Source: Thermoplasmata archaeon (GTDB taxonomy: Archaea; Thermoplasmatota; Thermoplasmata; Thermoplasmatales; GCA-001856825). Taken from it: a stretch of DNA of 64,000 bases. Location of the stretch: contig JAJYUV010000006.1 of assembly GCA_021792355.1 (NCBI GenBank), positions 1-64,000 on the forward strand, written 5' to 3'. A model generated the notes under the pieces. It saw only the letters and a list, made by a program, of their open reading frames with translations. It made no database searches and was not told the origin of the DNA. Each line of letters starts with the position of its first letter. Within the stretch, counting starts at the first letter, position 1. The position numbers and the translations under genes were made by a program. Shown here in pieces: positions 62,178 through 64,000 of the stretch.

Positions 62178-63512
62178 ATGAGAAATGAGGGGGAAACTGG
62201 TGGTAAGAATTTTTCCGAACTTGCCATCAAGTACTCCAAAGATTACCTAGGGAAAATTCAGACGATGCTTAAAGTTCCAGTTAGGAGTCTCAATGACTTC
62301 TCGGTGTGGTATACCCCCGGCGTTGCGGCCGTATCGCTGGAAATAGCCAAGAACAAGGATCTAGCTTATGATATGACCTGGAAATGGAACACCGTTGCCA
62401 TAGTAACTGACGGAACAAGAGTCCTTGGTCTTGGCAATGTTGGCCCGGAAGCTTCCCTTCCCGTGATGGAAGGTAAGGGGCTTATATTCAAGTATCTGGG
62501 AGGGGTTGATGCCATTCCTATTCCAATAAACGTTCACGAGAAAGAACAGATGGTCAACATTGTAAAGGCAATTGAGCCTGCTTTTGGAGGAATAAACCTG
62601 GAAGACATAGAATCACCAAAGTGTTTCTATCTCCTAGAGACGCTCAGAAACGAGATGAACATACCGGTGTGGCACGATGATCAGCTAGGAACTGCCGGTG
62701 CCACACTAGCAGGTCTGCTTAATGCGCTCAAGATAACTGGAAGGAACGAGAGAGATACAAAAATAGTAGTGGTCGGATCGGGAGCAGCGAACATTGCAAC
62801 GATAAAACTCTTCGAGGCAGCTGGATTTGACATCGGGAACATTGTCGCTGTAGACTCACACGGGGTCCTGCATCCGGAAAGGGACGATATGGATATCCTA
62901 ATGAAAACCAATCCGTGGAAATATGATCTCGGCATAAGGACAAACAGAAAGAGGATAACCGGAGAAATTAAGGATGCAATGGAAGGGGCAGATGTGCTAA
63001 TTGCCGCATCGAAGCCTGGACCGGGCGTAATAAAAGGTGATTGGATAAAGAAGATGGAAAAGAGGGCAATCGTCTTTGCTCTTGCCAACCCCGTACCGGA
63101 GATATGGCCAAATGAAGCAAAGGAAAACGGGGCTGAAATAGTTGGAACCGGAAGATCAGACTTCCCGAACCAGGTCAATAACAGCTTGGTATTCCCAGGT
63201 GTTTTCAGAGGAGCACTTGATGCAAGGGTGAAGAAGATCAACGAACCTATGATCGTTAGAGCATCGAAGGAACTCGCACTGTTTGCAGAAGAGAAAGGTA
63301 TCAGTGACCAGTACATCATCCCGACAATGCAAGAGTGGGAAGTATTCCCTAGAATCGCAGCAGCAATCGCAGACGAGGGAGTGAAGGAGAACCAGGCAAG
63401 AGTGAAGATGAGTAAGGAGGAATACTATGACCGTGCCAAGAAAATCATCTCTGGAAACAGGGACATGATAGAAAAAATGATGGACCAGGGACTTATAAAG
63501 AAGGTGAAATGA
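62178..63512 (+). CDS. mae: Malic enzyme (malate dehydrogenase, oxaloacetate-decarboxylating)
   Basis: A 444-aa enzyme that turns malate to pyruvate and CO2 with NAD(P)+. It shows SVWYTPGVAAVSLEIAKN, VTDGTRVLGLGNVGPEASLPV, the metal/catalytic VWHDDQLGTAGATLAG and the nucleotide loop VVGSGAANIA. It is the short bacterial/archaeal form without a phosphotransacetylase domain. It overlaps the acetyltransferase gene by 4 nt. Confidence 0.94.
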   Translation: MRNEGETGGKNFSELAIKYSKDYLGKIQTMLKVPVRSLNDFSVWYTPGVAAVSLEIAKNKDLAYDMTWKWNTVAIVTDGTRVLGLGNVGPEASLPVMEGKGLIFKYLGGVDAIPIPINVHEKEQMVNIVKAIEPAFGGINLEDIESPKCFYLLETLRNEMNIPVWHDDQLGTAGATLAGLLNALKITGRNERDTKIVVVGSGAANIATIKLFEAAGFDIGNIVAVDSHGVLHPERDDMDILMKTNPWKYDLGIRTNRKRITGEIKDAMEGADVLIAASKPGPGVIKGDWIKKMEKRAIVFALANPVPEIWPNEAKENGAEIVGTGRSDFPNQVNNSLVFPGVFRGALDARVKKINEPMIVRASKELALFAEEKGISDQYIIPTMQEWEVFPRIAAAIADEGVKENQARVKMSKEEYYDRAKKIISGNRDMIEKMMDQGLIKKVK

Positions 63513-63985
63513 AAATGGAAGAAATTAAAATACGAGATTTGAAAAAGGAAGACATCAGAGAGGCAGCAAACCTTGTGATGAGGCTGAAGAAATTCAACTC
63601 TGAACACGACCCTCTGTTCAGTGTGTCCCCAGACTTAGAAAAGAACGTTCTAGAGTATCTCGAAAGTGCAATAAAACTCGAGACTAGGGATGTCCTGGTG
63701 GCTGACTTCAATGGAAAAATAGTGGGGACGATCATGGGGGAAATACTTGACCGGCCTTTCTATCAACCGGAAAAGGAACTCAGGATAACCGAGATATACC
63801 TCCTGCCAGAATTCCGGAAGGGAGGACTCGGAAAGAAGTTGCTGGATGCCCTTGTAGCGAAAGAGGGCAAGAAGGGATGTAATATCATAACGGTTGAGTT
63901 CCCTTCAGAAAACCTTCTCGCTCACAAATTCTACACCGGGCTGGGAATGAGGTCCATTATGTCGATATACGGCAAGAAACTCTGA
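63509..63985 (+). CDS. GNAT family acetyltransferase, co-expressed with malic enzyme
   Basis: A 158-aa GNAT protein. It shows LVMRLKKFNSEHDPLF, EIYLLPEFRKGGLGKKLLDAL (acetyl-CoA loop R-K-G-G-L-G-K) and the C-terminal FPSENLLAHKFYTGLGM. The ATGA overlap ties it to the malic enzyme gene. It may acetylate a protein or metabolite; the substrate is unknown. The last 15 nt of the window hold no further feature. Confidence 0.82.
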   Translation: MKMEEIKIRDLKKEDIREAANLVMRLKKFNSEHDPLFSVSPDLEKNVLEYLESAIKLETRDVLVADFNGKIVGTIMGEILDRPFYQPEKELRITEIYLLPEFRKGGLGKKLLDALVAKEGKKGCNIITVEFPSENLLAHKFYTGLGMRSIMSIYGKKL

Positions 63986-64000
63986 TTAGAGCAGGGTGTC

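Noticed and set aside
1..64000. CRISPR array or intact insertion sequence
   Set aside because: No regularly spaced direct repeats, terminal inverted repeats with target duplications, or complete transposase frame were seen on reading the window.

Overview
The window reads as a compact archaeal chromosome of the Thermoplasmata, most likely order Thermoplasmatales. The evidence is a decarboxylase-type mevalonate enzyme, sn-glycerol-1-phosphate dehydrogenase (archaeal lipids), eIF5A, the RNA exosome, Rpo4 and Rpo12 of RNA polymerase, proteasome alpha subunit, diphthine synthase, archaeal riboflavin synthase, a DUF835 protein, and a Thermoplasma-like glucose dehydrogenase plus gluconate dehydratase. 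Genes abut or overlap (ATGA, GTGA, TAATG junctions). Many have a TATA-like element 24-30 nt before the start codon, which suggests leaderless or very short 5' ends, and GTG or TTG starts are frequent. I see no CRISPR array, intact insertion sequence or rRNA.

Layout. 1-11 kb: tRNA-Ser(UGA), a mevalonate-pathway decarboxylase, then a minus-strand sugar block (gluconate dehydratase, cyclase-family hydrolase, glucose dehydrogenase, MFS transporter) next to a ROK kinase and UPF0173 hydrolase, followed by an MscS channel, a small site-2 protease and DedA. 11-18 kb: a lone HNH nuclease, an OB-fold ssDNA-binding protein, a 0.9 kb AT-rich gene-free stretch, SpeD, Hjc, RFC small subunit, L10e, DUF835, agmatinase and eIF5A; SpeD, agmatinase and eIF5A link polyamine synthesis to the protein that carries hypusine. 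18-30 kb: OsmC, a PDZ site-2 protease, a methyltransferase, PurB, a divergent NRAMP transporter with its DtxR-type regulator and a palindromic operator candidate, RibD-type reductase, AhcY, glycerol-1-phosphate dehydrogenase, UPF0179 and YchF.

29.5-38 kb is an almost gapless minus-strand superoperon: phosphoesterase, Dph5, PsmA, SBDS, Rrp4, Rrp41, Rrp42, L37Ae, RpoP (43 aa), Pus10, L21e, Rpo4, DUF655, KsgA. It joins translation, RNA decay, ribosome maturation and protein turnover. 38-48 kb: ThiL, a histidine phosphatase, a PPC-domain protein with a zinc-ribbon partner, ValRS with a degenerate KMSKS loop, a gene-poor stretch with a perfect 12-bp hairpin, a large membrane-anchored surface protein, and the ribB-ribC-ribH operon with a CaCA exchanger.

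48-64 kb: a surface-sugar locus (nucleotidyltransferase, SQD1-like sulfoquinovose synthase, heptose-kinase-like GHMP kinase, membrane GT2), a Hef-type helicase, trehalose-phosphatase, family-5 UDG, M61 peptidase, an HTH_42 (YcaQ/AlkX-like) putative DNA glycosylase, a three-gene coiled-coil / SPFH-zinc-ribbon / zinc-ribbon module, malic enzyme and a GNAT acetyltransferase. The best candidates for under-described biology are the SPFH/zinc-ribbon module, the cyclase inside the Entner-Doudoroff operon, and the sulfosugar locus.
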